A DNA stretch of 64,000 bases from Barnesiella viscericola DSM 18177 (lineage in GTDB: Bacteria; Bacteroidota; Bacteroidia; Bacteroidales; Barnesiellaceae): assembly GCF_000512915.1 (NCBI RefSeq), contig NZ_CP007034.1, positions 186,001 to 250,000 on the forward strand, written 5' to 3'. The position numbers and the translations under genes were made by a program. Within the stretch, counting starts at the first letter, position 1. Each line of letters opens with the position of its first letter. Below the pieces are notes generated by a model. That model did not search any database. It was not told the origin of the DNA and was given only the letters and a program-made list of their open reading frames with translations. Positions 35,728 through 44,037 of the stretch are shown in pieces.

Positions 35728-36432
35728 TTAGAAAACCTCGGTAACGATGCGAATGTCGCTGCGGTCGGCAAATTGCAGGGTGAACCAGATTTTACCCTCT
35801 GAGTTCACTTTTTCGATTGTCACAGCGGTGCAGGTTTCGTATTGGATAGGCTCGTTTCTGTTTTCACGGGTTGCGATAACTCCATTGTTCAACGAGCCCT
35901 TTTGGGTAAAATCACCCTGAGCCGAGAAGCGCAGCAGTTTCCCCGTCTCGGTATAGATAAAGGTATAGGTGCGAGTCGACGAGTCGGCCGATGCACCGGT
36001 GATGTCTACCCCGGGTTCACAACTCACTTGCAATCCGGCGGTCTGTTCGGTCTTCAAACTCGACCCTACCCACGACTCTACTCGGGGGGTGGAGATGATA
36101 GTGAAGCCTATTTGCGAAGCGTTGGCTGTAACCGTGAAGGTATAACTGCGGCTTTCGCCCGAGTCGAGCATGACGGTGAGAGTTGTCTTGCCCTCCTTGA
36201 TGGCAGTCACGTCGAGCCGGCTGCCCGATTGAACGTAATCGATGATGGGGTTATCGGCTGTCAAGGTATAAGCATTTGACTGGGGGAGTTTGATGGATAC
36301 CGATTCGTCGACCCGTAGGGTAAACTCGGTAATCTGGGTCTCTTCTTGCTCTTCCCGGCAACCGCAAAGCAGCAGGAGTGCAATCAACGGGGTTACAATA
36401 TAACGAAGATATTTTGTTGCATTCATAATCAT
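35728..36432 (-). CDS. Lipoprotein with an Ig-like (Big) repeat region
   Basis: The 234-residue product has a lipoprotein signal peptide with lipobox LLLCGC and an acidic stretch (REEQEE) right after the Cys, which in Bacteroidetes often marks surface-exposed lipoproteins. The region to about residue 105 has the IIDYVQSGSRLDVTAIKEGKTTLTV-type pattern of bacterial Ig-like (Big_2) domains; the rest is unrecognised. ATGs at 36432 and 36426 are both possible. It starts 15 bases after the endonuclease gene and is its likely operon partner. Confidence 0.7.
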   Translation of the reverse strand: MIMNATKYLRYIVTPLIALLLLCGCREEQEETQITEFTLRVDESVSIKLPQSNAYTLTADNPIIDYVQSGSRLDVTAIKEGKTTLTVMLDSGESRSYTFTVTANASQIGFTIISTPRVESWVGSSLKTEQTAGLQVSCEPGVDITGASADSSTRTYTFIYTETGKLLRFSAQGDFTQKGSLNNGVIATRENRNEPIQYETCTAVTIEKVNSEGKIWFTLQFADRSDIRIVTEVF

Positions 36433-36447
36433 GACGTATTAAAACGG

Positions 36448-37854
36448 TTATTCGACAATTTGTACACGCATCTTTCCGCTCCCGACCGAGGTCGTAAACT
36501 TGACGGTGTGCATGCCCGGCGAGAGATTGGCCGGTGTGAAGTGGGTGGCTGTCACCCCGTCGACCGTCCATTTCACAGCTACGTCGCTGTTCAAGCGCAG
36601 TAACACGGGGCTGTCGCTTTTTTTGTAGGAGGGTTTCAAATCCAATATTTCGAGATAGGTAATCTGCGATGGAAGTACCGTGGCCGACAAGGGAATGTCG
36701 GTCGACGATTCAAGATTGTCGCCCGAAAACCGTAGCGTTACATGTCGCTCGCCAGTTGTTGCCTCTGGCGAGAAAATAACGACCAGATTAATTCCTGTTC
36801 TGTTGAGTACATCGGCCGAGAGGGTAGAGGGCGATACTGTAAATTCGCCTGAATTGTCGTTCAGAATTTGTATGTTAACAGGATCTGTGAGGTTGCGCCC
36901 TTTGAGATAGAGCAGTCTGCTTTTCGAGGTGCCTTCGCCGGTGGATCCAAAGTCGATGTGATCATCATTGCACGAGATAGCGGGAATAGATTGTCCTCCT
37001 CCCGAAAAATAGAATCCGTAATCAATCGAGTCGCCCCAGATGTATTCGACCATATTGGGGTAGTCGATATAGGGGTTGCGGTTCCCCTGGAAGCTGTAAA
37101 CCGCATTGTTGCGGTTAATCTCCTTCTCGCTCACGGGGTCTTGCCGGTGCCATTTCAGCAGCAGGGAGAGTCCGTAGGCGTTAAGCGTGGGGTAGGTGTT
37201 CTGGGCAAACATGGTGGTTGCCGATGATTTCCAGGAGTAGTCCTGGTAGCAGGTGACAAAATAGAGATACATGCGGGCGAAATCACCTTTGTATTCGTCG
37301 GCCGGTTCAAAAAGGTTGGTCGCCTTACCGTTGGCATAGCCGGTACCCACTTTGCTCACCCCGTTGTCAAACGAAGGGGTTACCACTTCGCCCAGCGGAT
37401 AGTTGCTTTTGGCCTGATTGGCATTTGCGTCGGCTGGTGTAAGATGATGCAAATCATACGACCCGTCGTATTGAAAACGTGTAAGGGGAGTCGTCCCGTC
37501 ATAATCGGCGGCATCGCCCCACCAGCTTTTGGGCACGCTGTGCTCGATATTCATACCCTTGGCAGCTCCATATTGCGGGAAACTGTATGAGTAGTTGGAG
37601 TACATGTCCCACACCTGGTCGTTGGAACGTCTGTCACTCTCCCTGAATACCGTCCAGGTGCAGGCTCCGTCGTAGTTGCTCGAACCGTAGGCGATACGCC
37701 TGTGATCTTTGAGCAGGTTGTGCAGGCCTGTCTTTAACTCGGCTCCACTTGTCCCTTCGAGTGTGTTGGGATAGTAATCACGTGGCATGTCGGCCAACAG
37801 GGAGAACCACATACCGCATAGTGCGGTGATAATCATTGTATATCGCTTGTTCAT
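36448..37854 (-). CDS. Secreted endonuclease I (EndA/NucM family) with C-terminal Ig-like region
   Basis: A 468-residue exported nuclease. Signal peptide MNKRYTMIITALCGMWFSLLA; catalytic region with the family signatures MNIEHSVPKSWWG (His near residue 100) and DLHHLTPADANANQAKSNYP, and the conserved GDFARMYLYFVTCY. From about residue 295 a C-terminal Ig-like part (DHIDFGSTGEG onward) and a short beta-rich tail extend it well beyond the ~235 residues of E. coli EndA. It would degrade DNA outside the cytoplasm. The start at 37854 is preferred to 37878, which lies on the promoter. Confidence 0.88.
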   Translation of the reverse strand: MNKRYTMIITALCGMWFSLLADMPRDYYPNTLEGTSGAELKTGLHNLLKDHRRIAYGSSNYDGACTWTVFRESDRRSNDQVWDMYSNYSYSFPQYGAAKGMNIEHSVPKSWWGDAADYDGTTPLTRFQYDGSYDLHHLTPADANANQAKSNYPLGEVVTPSFDNGVSKVGTGYANGKATNLFEPADEYKGDFARMYLYFVTCYQDYSWKSSATTMFAQNTYPTLNAYGLSLLLKWHRQDPVSEKEINRNNAVYSFQGNRNPYIDYPNMVEYIWGDSIDYGFYFSGGGQSIPAISCNDDHIDFGSTGEGTSKSRLLYLKGRNLTDPVNIQILNDNSGEFTVSPSTLSADVLNRTGINLVVIFSPEATTGERHVTLRFSGDNLESSTDIPLSATVLPSQITYLEILDLKPSYKKSDSPVLLRLNSDVAVKWTVDGVTATHFTPANLSPGMHTVKFTTSVGSGKMRVQIVE

Positions 37855-37875
37855 ACTGTCTGTGTAAAGGGGTGG

Positions 37876-37883
37876 CAAAGGTA
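37876..37883 (-). promoter_or_regulatory. Endonuclease operon promoter -7 box TACCTTTG
   Basis: Minus-strand TAnnTTTG match 21 bases upstream of the ATG at 37854. Confidence 0.55.
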
Positions 37884-38021
37884 ATGAGAAAGCCCCGATT
37901 TGTCAAGTCTTTTCCCGGTTTTAGAATTTCTTTATGATTCAAGGGCCGGTCATCTTGGCTTATTTTGAAAGCCATAGAATGATTTTTGGCTTTGTCGCAA
38001 CGAATATTACCGCAAAAATGG

Positions 38022-38029
38022 TACCTTTG
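38022..38029 (+). promoter_or_regulatory. Promoter -7 box TACCTTTG for the DUF4199-glycosyltransferase unit
   Basis: Plus-strand TAnnTTTG match 35 bases before the ATG at 38065; a TTTG lies upstream, but at 27 bases, longer than usual. Confidence 0.5.
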
Positions 38030-38064
38030 TACCATATTAGGCTCAATAGCAAATAGAATTTCTG

Positions 38065-38616
38065 ATGGAGAAAAACGTAGAAACAAAGAGTATTGTGCAG
38101 TTTGCCATGGAGTGGGGGGTATATATGGGTCTCTACTTTGTGGTAAAGTTTATCTTTGAGGTATGGAGTATGGACTCCTTTTTCTGTAACGCCGTCTCTT
38201 TGTGCATGCTGTTGTGTATCCCGGTTTTCGTCTATTTCGTGATGCGCAAGTATGATGTGTTGAACGGGTTGAAATGCTATTTCTCCCAGTTATGGATGAT
38301 GGGCATACTACTCTTTTTCTTCACTTCGCTCATCAGTAGCCTGGCCCAGTATATCTACTATGTATATATCAATCCCGAATACATCAAGTTGCAGTTTCAA
38401 TCGGCCGTCGAGTTGATGGAGGCGTGGAATGTGATGGCCAACGATCCTTCGCTGCTCGAAGCCATGAAGGCGGGCCTCGACAAGGGGAATGTACCTTCGC
38501 CGATGTCGGTCGTGGTGGAACGTATGTGGGTCAATCTGTTTTTCGGGTCGTTACTGTCGGCTGCGATAGCCTGGCTTGTGAAACTGCGTGCTAAGTCAAA
38601 TTTTACAAAACAATAG
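38065..38616 (+). CDS. DUF4199 membrane protein
   Basis: A 183-residue protein with four predicted membrane helices (about 15-33, 40-58, 72-96, 150-172) and a soluble loop between the last two, as in DUF4199 proteins of Bacteroidetes. No function is known. The following glycosyltransferase starts four bases after its stop; this pairing suggests a shared role at the inner membrane, perhaps handling a lipid-linked sugar, which is inference from context. Confidence 0.82.
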   Translation: MEKNVETKSIVQFAMEWGVYMGLYFVVKFIFEVWSMDSFFCNAVSLCMLLCIPVFVYFVMRKYDVLNGLKCYFSQLWMMGILLFFFTSLISSLAQYIYYVYINPEYIKLQFQSAVELMEAWNVMANDPSLLEAMKAGLDKGNVPSPMSVVVERMWVNLFFGSLLSAAIAWLVKLRAKSNFTKQ

Positions 38617-38620
38617 AGAT

Positions 38621-39574
38621 ATGGATATTTCGGTAATCGTACCTTTGTATAACGAGGCCGAATCGCTGCCCGAGTTGGCGGCGTGGATCGAGCGGGTAAT
38701 GGCCACCAACAACTTCTCCTACGAGATATGGTTTATTAACGACGGGAGTACCGACAACTCGTGGCAAGTCATCGAGTCGTTGCGTGCGAAGAATCCTTGC
38801 ATCAAGGGGGTGAAGTTCCGCCGCAACTATGGCAAGTCGCCGGCCTTGTACACCGGGTTTCTGCGTGCCGAAGGTGATGTGGTGATTACGATGGATGCCG
38901 ATTTGCAGGATAGTCCCGACGAGATACCTGCACTCTACCGCATGATTACGGTCGATGGGTATGATCTGGTATCGGGTTGGAAGAAGAAACGTTACGACCC
39001 GCTTTCCAAAACAATACCCACCAAGCTCTTCAATGCCACGGCCCGCAAGGTGTCGGGCATCAAGAATCTGCACGATTTCAACTGCGGATTGAAAGCCTAT
39101 AAAAAAGAGGTCGTGAAAAATATCGAGGTTTATGGCGACATGCACCGCTACATTCCCTATCTGGCCAAGAATGCCGGCTATAACAAGATAGGGGAGAAGG
39201 CTGTTCACCATCAGGCTCGTAAATATGGCAAGACCAAATTCGGGTTGGACCGTTTTGTAAACGGTTATCTCGACTTGATTACGCTGTGGTTCTTTTCCCG
39301 TTTCGGGGTAAAGCCCATGCACTTTTTCGGTCTGCTGGGCAGCCTGATGTTTGTACTGGGCTTTATCGCCGTGATTGTGGTTGGAGCCAACAAGCTCTAT
39401 TGCCTTTACAACGGATTGCCCTATCGGTTGGTAACCGATTCGCCCTATTTCTATTTGGCTCTCACGGCCATGATTTTGGGTACGCAGTTGTTCCTGGCAG
39501 GCTTTGTAGGCGAACTTATCTCGCGCAATTCGAGTGAACGCAACAACTACCAAATCGAGTCTGAGTTGAAATGA
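38621..39574 (+). CDS. Family 2 glycosyltransferase, polyisoprenyl-phosphate type
   Basis: The 317-residue enzyme starts MDISVIVPLYNEAESLPEL. The GT2 nucleotide-sugar site is shown by INDGSTDNSW and the metal-binding MDADLQDSP; two membrane helices (about 235-260 and 275-300) end the protein. This layout is that of DPM1/ArnC-like transferases that load a sugar onto polyprenyl phosphate on the cytoplasmic face. ATG 38621 is preferred to the in-frame start at 38588, which overlaps the previous gene. The sugar is unknown. Confidence 0.9.
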   Translation: MDISVIVPLYNEAESLPELAAWIERVMATNNFSYEIWFINDGSTDNSWQVIESLRAKNPCIKGVKFRRNYGKSPALYTGFLRAEGDVVITMDADLQDSPDEIPALYRMITVDGYDLVSGWKKKRYDPLSKTIPTKLFNATARKVSGIKNLHDFNCGLKAYKKEVVKNIEVYGDMHRYIPYLAKNAGYNKIGEKAVHHQARKYGKTKFGLDRFVNGYLDLITLWFFSRFGVKPMHFFGLLGSLMFVLGFIAVIVVGANKLYCLYNGLPYRLVTDSPYFYLALTAMILGTQLFLAGFVGELISRNSSERNNYQIESELK

Positions 39575-39601
39575 AATTAAATTAAAGAAAGGTTGACAGA
39601 T

Positions 39602-40144
39602 ATGAATGCGATGAACCATGTTAAATATCCCGATTTGCTGGTGTTGGTCAAGGCCCGCAAATCGGTCCGTGCTTTTACTTCTGCCCAGGTAGAGCGGGAT
39701 AAACTCGAATACATGCTCGAAGTAGCCCGTCTGGCCCCGTCGGCAGTCAATTTCCAGCCGTGGTGTTTTGTCGTAGTGCGGGACCCCGAACAGTTGAAGG
39801 CTCTCCACGAGTGCTACCCGCGGGAATGGTTTGCATCGGCTCCAGCCTGCATTGTCGTCTGTGGAAACCACGAGACTTCGTGGAAACGGGCTGCCGACGG
39901 TAAGGACTTCTGCGATGTCGACGTAGCCATCGCTACCGAGCACTTGGCTCTGGCTGCCGTCGAACAGGGACTGGGAGCCTGCTGGGTATGTAATTTCGAT
40001 GTGCCACGCTGCCGCGAGGTATTGAATCTGCCCCCGTCGTGGGAGCCGGTCGTTCTTATGCCGGTGGGCTATCCGGCCGACCCTGCTGAGACTGAGCGGA
40101 AGCGCAAACCTCTTAACGATGTCGTGAAATGGGAGCGGTTCTGA
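39602..40144 (+). CDS. Nitroreductase-family flavoprotein
   Basis: A 180-residue FMN-binding oxidoreductase with the family N terminus KARKSVRAFTSAQV, the FMN contact region LAPSAVNFQPWCFVVV, and the C-terminal GACWVCNFD plus PVGYPAD strand. Many relatives reduce quinones, flavins or nitro compounds with NAD(P)H; the real substrate is not predictable. ATG 39602 is chosen (in-frame TTG at 39593 rejected). Its 3' end overlaps the next gene by 16 bases. Confidence 0.9.
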   Translation: MNAMNHVKYPDLLVLVKARKSVRAFTSAQVERDKLEYMLEVARLAPSAVNFQPWCFVVVRDPEQLKALHECYPREWFASAPACIVVCGNHETSWKRAADGKDFCDVDVAIATEHLALAAVEQGLGACWVCNFDVPRCREVLNLPPSWEPVVLMPVGYPADPAETERKRKPLNDVVKWERF

Positions 40145-40662
40145 GGCAAGTGCGTGTGGCAGGCATAATGGCCCTGTGTGCCATAACGCTCTTGTTGGGC
40201 GGTTGCGGCAGTGATGGCTGTGTAGAGAATCGCAACAGCATACCCCGGGCACAATTCTACGCTTATGGAGCGCAGGATCTGGCCCTGTCGGTCGATTCGA
40301 TTTCAATATACGGTATTGGGCAGCCCACCGATTCGATATTACTCGATTCGGCTGTCGCTGTCACCCAGGTCTATCTGCCGTTGCGCTTTACTCAGGATAC
40401 CACGCAATATGTCATTCAGTATTTGCAACACTCCCTCTCCTCGGTTCGATACAACGATACGCTTACTTTCGTTTATCAGGCCTATCCCTATTTTGCCTCG
40501 ATCGATTGTGGAGCCATGTATAATTTCAACATCGATACCTGTCGATACACCCGTCATGTGCTCGATTCGGTTTCGGTCATTGTTCCCGAGATTACGAATC
40601 ATGACGTAGAGAATATTCGCCTTTTTTATACCGTTCAAACCGCTGTGCCCGATGAGGAGTAA
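40129..40662 (+). CDS. DUF6452 family lipoprotein
   Basis: A 177-residue protein with a lipoprotein signal peptide (basic MGAVLRQVRVAG, hydrophobic core, lipobox LLGGC). The mature part is beta-rich with conserved Cys residues (CGSDGCVENRN, IDCGAMYNFNIDTC). It looks like the DUF6452 lipoproteins of Bacteroidales, which usually sit next to a DUF6048 protein as here. Function unknown. The gene overlaps the nitroreductase by 16 bases and the DUF6048 gene by 11 bases, pointing to translational coupling. Confidence 0.72.
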   Translation: MGAVLRQVRVAGIMALCAITLLLGGCGSDGCVENRNSIPRAQFYAYGAQDLALSVDSISIYGIGQPTDSILLDSAVAVTQVYLPLRFTQDTTQYVIQYLQHSLSSVRYNDTLTFVYQAYPYFASIDCGAMYNFNIDTCRYTRHVLDSVSVIVPEITNHDVENIRLFYTVQTAVPDEE

Positions 40663-41440
40663 ACTTTTCATATTGTTTCTGTTGATAACCCTCTCGTCGA
40701 TGGCTCAACGACGGATTACGCCGGTCGATCCCACGGTCAATCCCGATACGGTAGTCATACAGACCGACAGTACAGAGATGCAGCAACCCGAAAAACCTAA
40801 AATCAAAGGTTACCTGTATCCGCTTCTGAACGGGCTTACCTTGAATGTGAATATACTCGACGGGGTTACCAAGATATTTGGTCAGACATACGGCAATTAC
40901 GAAATCGCGGCCGAACTTGACTTGCACAACCGCTTTTTCCCCGTTTGGGAGGTGGGTGTCGGTTATGCCGACAATACGCCCGAGGGATTGAACTTTACCT
41001 ATCGCACACACCCTTCGCTATACAATCGGGTGGGCATGAATTACAATTTCGGCTATAATAAAGATGCGATGAGTTTCTTCTACATAGGCTTGCGATATGG
41101 ATTCTCGATATTCTCCTACGACATCGACAACATCGCCATGGAGTCGTCGTATTGGGACGAGTCAGAAACGTTGCAAATGAAAAATCAGCATTCGTGGGCC
41201 CACTGGGGTGAATTGTTGGGTGGACTGCGTGTGCAGGTCTATAAAAATTTTTACATGGGGTGGACAGCCCGGTATCGCATGGTATTCGGATATAAGAAGA
41301 ACGCAGCTTCCGAGCCTTGGTTTATCCCCGGATTAGGGCCCAAGAGTTCACCTTTTGGGTTTACCTATACGGTGGGCTATCGCTTCTCGTTTGGCAAGAA
41401 AAGAGAGTTGACAAAAGAAGAACTGTCGGCCATCGAATAA
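40652..41440 (+). CDS. DUF6048 family predicted outer-membrane protein
   Basis: The 262-residue product has signal peptide MRSKLFILFLLITLSSMAQ, a short Pro/Thr-rich linker (RRITPVDPTVNPDTVV) and a barrel-like domain of amphipathic strands ending GYRFSFGKKREL. It fits the DUF6048 family. Overlapping reading frames tie it to the preceding DUF6452 lipoprotein, and the two may form an outer-membrane barrel-lipoprotein pair (inference). The mechanosensitive channel gene starts 12 bases downstream. Confidence 0.72.
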   Translation: MRSKLFILFLLITLSSMAQRRITPVDPTVNPDTVVIQTDSTEMQQPEKPKIKGYLYPLLNGLTLNVNILDGVTKIFGQTYGNYEIAAELDLHNRFFPVWEVGVGYADNTPEGLNFTYRTHPSLYNRVGMNYNFGYNKDAMSFFYIGLRYGFSIFSYDIDNIAMESSYWDESETLQMKNQHSWAHWGELLGGLRVQVYKNFYMGWTARYRMVFGYKKNAASEPWFIPGLGPKSSPFGFTYTVGYRFSFGKKRELTKEELSAIE

Positions 41441-41452
41441 CAAGTATTGAAG

Positions 41453-42700
41453 ATGTTGAAGTCAATAGAAAATTCGTTTCATCAAATTGCCGGCCTGTTC
41501 TTCCCGGGGACGGAGGTATGGCATACGATTGTGTATGTCGTGTTGATTATACTGGTAGCAATCGTTTGTGACTTGGTATGCAAACTATTGATAAACAAGT
41601 TGCTGCTTCCGGTTATTCGTCGCACCCGGTTTGAATGGGACGACCATCTGTACGACAAACAGGTCGTGGCTCGACTGGCAGCCCTGGCTCCGGCCTTTAT
41701 CCTCTATGCCTTTTTACCCTCGGCCTTTGATGTGGATAACAGTTGGTCCGTGTTGATAGAACGCATCTGCAAAGTCTATATCATAGCCTTGATTCTTCGT
41801 TTCCTGAACGGTATGCTGAATGCCATTCACGATATTTTAAGTGAGAAGGAAGAGTTGCGCTATTACCCGGTAAAAGGAGGAATACAGACCTTGCAGGTGA
41901 TACTCTTCTCCATCGGTTTTATCAGCATCATAGGTACGATTATCGATGAATCGCCGGCACGTCTGTTTGCCGGGTTGGGTGCTTCGGCAGCCGTGTTGAT
42001 GTTGATTTTCAAAGATACGATACTGGGGTTCGTGGCCGGTATACAACTGTCGGCCAACAACATGTTGCACAAAGGCGACTGGATTACGGCTCCGGCTCAT
42101 AACGCCAACGGTATCGTGCAAGACGTTACGCTCAATACGGTGAAGGTATTGAATTTCGACAATACCATTACGACTATCCCTCCTTATGCACTGGTGTCGG
42201 GCTCGTTTACCAACTGGCGCAGTATGTTTGAGGGTGGGGGGCGACGCATCATGCGGCAGATTTTGCTCGACGTCAACAGTATCGAATTTCTGGACAAGGA
42301 GCGGCTTCGAGGCTTTGAGCATAACCATCTGATTGGCGAGTTTGTTTCCCAGCGGTTGCAGGCAATTTCAGCGGCTCGCGCTGCCGATAACCTGTTTCAG
42401 GTCGAGGAGTTGCGGGTTACCAACAGCCTGTTGTTTCGAGTCTATCTCGAAAACTATATCCGACAAATGGGAAAATCAAACCCTGACATGCTTTACATGG
42501 TTCGTTACTTGCCGATGGCCGAAAAAGGCCTACCGGTAGAGCTCTATCTCTTCTCGACCGAAAAGACCTGGAAGGCTTACGAAGGGGTTGCAGCCGATTT
42601 GATGGACCACACGCTGGGGATAATAAAAGAGTTTGGACTGAGACTCTATCAAGCTCCCGGGAGCTATGATTTTCAATTGTTTAAAGAGCGATTCTCATAA
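41453..42700 (+). CDS. MscS-family mechanosensitive ion channel
   Basis: A 415-residue inner-membrane protein: about five N-terminal membrane helices (first near VYVVLIILVAIVCDLV, last pore-lining segment FAGLGASAAVLMLIFKDTI near residue 180), the MscS beta domain (DWITA, GIVQDVTLNTVKVLNFDN, IPPYALVSGSFTNW) and a long cytoplasmic C-terminal domain. It would release solutes on osmotic downshift. An in-frame TTG at 41447 is a possible alternative start. It closes the nitroreductase, DUF6452, DUF6048, MscS run. Confidence 0.92.
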   Translation: MLKSIENSFHQIAGLFFPGTEVWHTIVYVVLIILVAIVCDLVCKLLINKLLLPVIRRTRFEWDDHLYDKQVVARLAALAPAFILYAFLPSAFDVDNSWSVLIERICKVYIIALILRFLNGMLNAIHDILSEKEELRYYPVKGGIQTLQVILFSIGFISIIGTIIDESPARLFAGLGASAAVLMLIFKDTILGFVAGIQLSANNMLHKGDWITAPAHNANGIVQDVTLNTVKVLNFDNTITTIPPYALVSGSFTNWRSMFEGGGRRIMRQILLDVNSIEFLDKERLRGFEHNHLIGEFVSQRLQAISAARAADNLFQVEELRVTNSLLFRVYLENYIRQMGKSNPDMLYMVRYLPMAEKGLPVELYLFSTEKTWKAYEGVAADLMDHTLGIIKEFGLRLYQAPGSYDFQLFKERFS

Positions 42701-42982
42701 GACCAGGAAAGGAGTCGAACAGATTCCGATAGGGGACTGCATATTCCCGGTTGGCCTAAGACATCTATTGAGATGGAGGCTTGAAAAGAGAGATTTGCCC
42801 CGAGTCAATATAAAAGGAGGCTTTTTATATTTTTTAGCGGTTTTGAGGTATAAAATATGTCTTTTAATGTGTCTATGTGTTAATTTGAAAAAAAATTCTA
42901 ATGATAATTAGGGCGTATGCCCTGTTCCTGCTTATATTTATCCAAGGATTTAAAGTGCTTGTGTCTTTATTTTAGTAGTGCT

Positions 42983-43351
42983 ATGATTTCTAAACCGGTA
43001 ATAGCAGCATTGTATAAGAAATATTCAAGTCCCCCCGAAGATGTATCCTGTTTGGGGCTTGATGAGTTCGTATCTCTATGCGGCGATTTATACAGTATAG
43101 AGCTCGACAACGATTCTATTACCTTCGGACAAATGAGTGACGACAACCCATTCCGCAGAATTTTACTACGCAACATTTATGGTATTGAGTTTTTTGCCTA
43201 TCATATAGCGTTGGTTTCATCATCATACATTCTGTTTTTCAATCGTGACCGTGTAGATGTAACCGTGCATTTCAAGACCGACAAGACCTTTTGGTTAACT
43301 CGGGTTTACTGTTGGATACGGTATCGATTGTTTCATCGCGGAAATCATTAA
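42983..43351 (+). CDS. Hypothetical protein
   Basis: 122 residues, starting at ATG 42983 (MISKPVIAALYKKY); an in-frame upstream start at 42917 lies in low-complexity noncoding-like sequence and is rejected. The product is acidic in its first half (DDNPF, LDNDS) and has one weak hydrophobic stretch (IALVSSSYILFF), then a basic C terminus. I do not recognise it. The ~280 bases upstream are AT-rich with no clear promoter. Codon use is less biased than that of its neighbours, so it could be a lineage-specific gene. Confidence 0.5.
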   Translation: MISKPVIAALYKKYSSPPEDVSCLGLDEFVSLCGDLYSIELDNDSITFGQMSDDNPFRRILLRNIYGIEFFAYHIALVSSSYILFFNRDRVDVTVHFKTDKTFWLTRVYCWIRYRLFHRGNH

Positions 43352-43463
43352 CTCCGACGCTCCTCTTTCCCCTCTCTTTTTGCCTTCACGTAAAGATTTT
43401 TCTGCTATTCTGATAGTCTTTTAGCCCTTCCGATACCGACGGTTTTTTGAGTCAGCCCTTGTC

Positions 43464-43494
43464 TTGTCGATATGTATCTCTCTTGTTATCTTTG
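43464..43494 (+). promoter_or_regulatory. Promoter of the YjbQ gene (TTG-N20-TATCTTTG)
   Basis: TTG at 43464-43466 and TATCTTTG at 43487-43494 with a 20-base spacer: a full consensus match ending 21 bases before the ATG. Confidence 0.75.
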
Positions 43495-43515
43495 TAACAG
43501 ATAAAGATTAAAGTC

Positions 43516-43926
43516 ATGATTCGAACCATAGAGATACAATTACCCCATCACGAGCGGGGATACCATTTGGTAACCGCCGAAATTTTCAACCGTCTTCCTC
43601 AATTACCCGAGGTCGGTTTATTACACCTCTTTATCAAACACACCTCGGCGGCCTTAACCATCAATGAGAATGCCGACCCCGATGTCCGCAACGATTTTGC
43701 CTCGTTTTTCGACCGGATTGTTCCCGACGGAGCACCGTATTTCCGTCATGTCTACGAAGGTGACGACGACATGTCGGCCCACATCAAGGCATCGCTTCTG
43801 GGTGCTTCACTGACCATTCCCATCAAGGGCGGGCGTCCCAACCTGGGTACCTGGCAGGGTATCTATCTGTGTGAGTTCCGCAACGACGGAGGCTCACGAC
43901 GCATTACGGCGACCATTGTCGGATAA
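43516..43926 (+). CDS. YjbQ family protein (UPF0047)
   Basis: A 136-residue protein of the UPF0047/YjbQ family, some members of which have weak thiamine-phosphate synthase activity. Family marks are LLHLFIKHTSAALTINENAD with the metal-site His, YEGDDDMSAHIKASLLG, and GTWQGIYLCEFRNDGGSRR. Length is normal (about 135-140). It is a single-gene unit with its own promoter, and a hairpin lies downstream between it and a convergent gene. Confidence 0.92.
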   Translation: MIRTIEIQLPHHERGYHLVTAEIFNRLPQLPEVGLLHLFIKHTSAALTINENADPDVRNDFASFFDRIVPDGAPYFRHVYEGDDDMSAHIKASLLGASLTIPIKGGRPNLGTWQGIYLCEFRNDGGSRRITATIVG

Positions 43927-43985
43927 GATTCATTCATCGGGCGGTATGTCGGCAGTTCGGTCAATCGATTCTAGAATAAACAAAC

Positions 43986-44014
43986 AAAGCCACTCCTTCA
44001 TGGGAGTGGCCTTG
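43986..44014. terminator. Bidirectional terminator between YjbQ and pRiA4b ORF-3-like genes
   Basis: GCCACTCC / GGAGTGGC stem flanked by AAG/CTT; on the minus strand followed by TTTGTTTGTTT. Confidence 0.7.
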
Positions 44015-44037
44015 CCAAAATCTATTTCGTAAAAAAA

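Noticed and set aside
38603-40306. 567-codon open frame antisense to the glycosyltransferase and nitroreductase genes
   Set aside because: Two well-recognised genes lie on the plus strand across it; no promoter or domain supports the antisense frame.
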